A stretch of DNA of 32,293 nt from contig NZ_VCHX02000119.1 in assembly GCF_005768555.2 (NCBI RefSeq), positions 1-32,293 on the forward strand, given 5' to 3'. Below, one piece after another: positions 30,426 through 32,293 of this stretch; position 1 is the stretch's first letter, and each line of letters opens with the position of its first letter. A program made the translations under genes and the position numbers. The notes beneath the pieces are model-generated. The model was not told the DNA's origin. It saw only the letters and a program-made list of their open reading frames with translations, and did no database searches. This DNA is from Streptomyces sporangiiformans. Its GTDB lineage: Bacteria; Actinomycetota; Actinomycetes; Streptomycetales; Streptomycetaceae.

Positions 30426-32228
30426 TCACCACGGTGGCACGTCCTGGCCCGTGGCGGCGCGCCATAGCGCGGAGAACGCTGACGACGGCCGACCGTTGAA
30501 ATCGCGGGGCGAAGGAAGCTTGCCGAGCAGGTCCAGTACCGCGCTGAGGTGCCCACACTCCGCGGCCTGCTCGATGAGCAGCTCGGTCGGCCTTTCGCGC
30601 TTGGCCCGCGGCGTCTTGAGTAGCTCGGCGTACGCTTCCGCGAGGGCCGCAAGGTCCGCCTCACTCGGCGTCGCCGGGTGGGTCCGCCTCGTGCGCTGCT
30701 CGGCGATCCGCAAGGCCTTCTCGTATCGCAACTCCGCTATCAGCTCCGGGGCATCGGACTGGCCCAAGCGGAGCAGATCGGTCCGACCGAGGTCGGCCAT
30801 TGCGCCGATCACCGGATCCATCGACCAGTCCCACTCCACGTCACACGCATCGAGGAACCCCTCTGCCAGGTCGAGCCGACCGGTGCCCAGCAGATAGAGC
30901 AGCCACGGCACGGAGTAGAAGATGCTGGGGGTCTTCCGCCACTCCTCCTCGCCGCGTGCCCACAGCGCCCGCGCCTCGTCCTCGCGCCCGCATTCGGTGA
31001 GTGCCCAGCTGACCGTGAGACGGTTCTGCCACGCGTTGGCCTCCGGCTCGATCGCGTCGCGGGCTCGGGCGAACCACACATCGGCGGCGGCCGTATCGCC
31101 CATCGCCTGGTACGCGCCGCCGACCGAGGACGCCACATCAGCGACGTTGTACGGTCCGAGGGCCGCCTCCGCACCCGCCTCGACGTCGGCGAAGAACACC
31201 CGCGCCTCGTCGGTCCGTCCCGCACGGGCCAGGATCATCGCTACGTCGGCACAAGCCGCGACGCGCTGGTCCGGCTCCGGGATCGCGTCGAGCATTTCCA
31301 AGGCGCCGCCGACCTCCCCTCGCCGGGCCCGCAGCCGGGCCGCATGGCGGAGGTGGTTGCAGACGTGGTGGTTGGAGTTGCTGCTGAGTTCGGACACGGA
31401 GTCTCGGGCCGCTGAGAACAGTTCATCCAGCGTCGCCGTGTTGGGGGGCGGCCATGACCCGTCGTCCTTTGCCTGAGCGTTCGCCTCCGCATCCCGGGCC
31501 TGCTGCTCGACGTACTGCTGCACGTAGTAGCCGAGGCCGCGATCCCCGATCAGCTCGGCGGCGGCCTTAGCGTCCGGCACGATCTCGAGCGCGCCCCACT
31601 GCACCGGCCAGGCGAAGCGTCGGTCGACCGACCAGGCCAGCACCGCCTCCAGGTCTTTACTGCGGTCCGACGGCGCGATGACCACCCCCTCCTCGAAGGC
31701 AGCGCACCAGGTGTCGTCGTCCAGCGCGAAGTTGACGGGGTGCTCGTCGAACGCGTACTCGTGTGCCACGCACCGAGGCTCCGGTGGTTCGCGGAGAAAT
31801 TCGAAGTCGCTCAACACGCCGCCGGTGTCGGTCCGATGGAAGGTCACACGGGTCGATCCCACGGAGATTCGCACCCGGCCCGTGTCGCCACCCGCCGAGG
31901 CGCCGTGCCAGACATCTGCCTCCCGTCGCTCCTCCTTGGTCAGCCACTTCACCTGTTTGGTCGTCATGTCGATCGCGAAGGTCTGCCGACGCTTCGCGTC
32001 GTACACGAGGAGCCGACTACCGTCGCGCGACCAGATGACGTTCTCCGGCCACAGCCCGTCGTCCTCCTCCCCGAACTCCGCGGGAAGCTTTTCGGTCAGC
32101 AGATACGGATGCGAGGGCGACGCGTCCTCGGGCAGCCAGAACAGATCGCCCGCCTCCAGCGGAACGACGCAGCCCTTGATCGCGCAGGAGGACGCCGACT
32201 CGATGAAGGCGCTTAGAGGCCCTAACAA
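30426..32228 (-). CDS. Large TPR-like repeat protein, 5' end truncated or altered by an insertion element
   Basis: The frame gives up to 600 residues. The N-terminal part is beta-rich, with repeat-like strands (NVIWSRDGSRLLVYDAKRRQ, QTFAIDMTTKQVKWLTKEER). From about residue 280 helical repeats of TPR type follow: ALEMLDAIPEPDQRVAACAD, MILARAGRTDEARVFFADVE, GGAYQAMGDTAAADVWFARA, LTVSWALTECGREDEARALW. It is probably a cytosolic scaffold or sensor; no enzyme motif is seen. The apparent start is a TTG at 32228 without a good ribosome site, overlapping the 3' end of a transposase gene. The real N-terminus was therefore probably removed. I recognise no specific family. Confidence 0.7.
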   Translation of the reverse strand: MLGPLSAFIESASSCAIKGCVVPLEAGDLFWLPEDASPSHPYLLTEKLPAEFGEEDDGLWPENVIWSRDGSRLLVYDAKRRQTFAIDMTTKQVKWLTKEERREADVWHGASAGGDTGRVRISVGSTRVTFHRTDTGGVLSDFEFLREPPEPRCVAHEYAFDEHPVNFALDDDTWCAAFEEGVVIAPSDRSKDLEAVLAWSVDRRFAWPVQWGALEIVPDAKAAAELIGDRGLGYYVQQYVEQQARDAEANAQAKDDGSWPPPNTATLDELFSAARDSVSELSSNSNHHVCNHLRHAARLRARRGEVGGALEMLDAIPEPDQRVAACADVAMILARAGRTDEARVFFADVEAGAEAALGPYNVADVASSVGGAYQAMGDTAAADVWFARARDAIEPEANAWQNRLTVSWALTECGREDEARALWARGEEEWRKTPSIFYSVPWLLYLLGTGRLDLAEGFLDACDVEWDWSMDPVIGAMADLGRTDLLRLGQSDAPELIAELRYEKALRIAEQRTRRTHPATPSEADLAALAEAYAELLKTPRAKRERPTELLIEQAAECGHLSAVLDLLGKLPSPRDFNGRPSSAFSALWRAATGQDVPPW

Positions 32229-32293
32229 AGCCGTTGGACGTGGCGGTGGGTGATCAGGCAGATGGCGAGGCCGAGGAAGGCTTCGTGGATGTC
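32222..32293 (-). CDS. Transposase, C-terminal end only (partial at window edge)
   Basis: The minus strand at the window edge reads DIHEAFLGLAICLITHRHVQ, ending RLC and a TAG at 32222-32224. This is the C-terminal tail typical of IS5-type transposases (D-I-H-x-x-F/L-x-L-x-x-x-L-I). The rest lies beyond the window. It is a different transposase from the three copies elsewhere here. Confidence 0.6.
   Translation of the reverse strand, partial: DIHEAFLGLAICLITHRHVQRLC

Noticed and set aside
1..32293. CRISPR arrays, rRNA, tRNA genes and phage attachment sites
   Set aside because: No regularly spaced direct repeats, no tRNA-like TTCGANTC arm with acceptor stem, and no integrase with flanking repeats were seen.

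Overview
The window looks like an accessory, chromosome-arm type region of a Streptomyces or close actinobacterial relative. GC content is very high with strong G/C third-codon bias. GTG and TTG starts are common, neighbouring genes often overlap by four bases (ATGA or GTGA), and typical Streptomyces families are present: a SARP/AfsR-type regulator, a peptidase-inhibitor I36 protein, an ECF-like sigma factor, a sorting-signal tail and many decayed insertion sequences.

Positions 1-8,010 are a mobile-element graveyard. They hold three copies or fragments of one DDE transposase family, a transposase remnant resembling IS701, a decayed 3-hydroxyacyl-CoA dehydrogenase and a sorting-signal fragment. 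Among them are three probably intact minus-strand genes: a membrane protein (444-1382), a secreted endonuclease/exonuclease/phosphatase protein (3835-4674) and a secreted protein of unknown function (5389-5931). The second transposase copy lies inside a unit of about 1.7 kb (6161-7845). That unit has 50-bp imperfect inverted ends and a companion coiled-coil/winged-helix gene.

Positions 8,225-20,036 are the functional core, a catabolic island. One minus-strand unit is an MHS-type transporter, a quinate/shikimate dehydrogenase and a TetR regulator, with a candidate operator upstream. A second minus-strand operon (18194 to 12281) has eight tightly coupled genes. In order they are a 2-keto-4-pentenoate hydratase, an acylating acetaldehyde dehydrogenase, a 4-hydroxy-2-oxovalerate aldolase, a 4-oxalocrotonate decarboxylase-like protein, a tautomerase, a carboxymuconolactone-decarboxylase-family protein, a catechol 2,3-dioxygenase-like extradiol dioxygenase and a sugar-isomerase-like TIM barrel that could be a 3-dehydroshikimate dehydratase. 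An IclR regulator lies upstream, and a divergent type II 3-dehydroquinate dehydratase (aroQ) follows. Three near-identical 19-bp palindromes lie at the operon promoter and over the iclR start. The set suggests import of quinate or shikimate, conversion to an aromatic catechol and meta-cleavage to pyruvate and acetyl-CoA. No semialdehyde dehydrogenase or hydrolase is visible, so the central step is unresolved.

Positions 20,040-26,116 hold remnants of a LuxR-type regulator and a transposase, then a lipoprotein/I36 operon divergent from a 987-residue SARP regulator. Positions 26,200-32,293 hold a DNA-ligase fragment, a Fic/Doc-like toxin with its antitoxin, small and frameshifted genes, a sigma-factor operon, a P-loop kinase-like gene next to a remnant resembling IS256, and a large TPR-like protein whose start abuts a partial transposase at the window edge.
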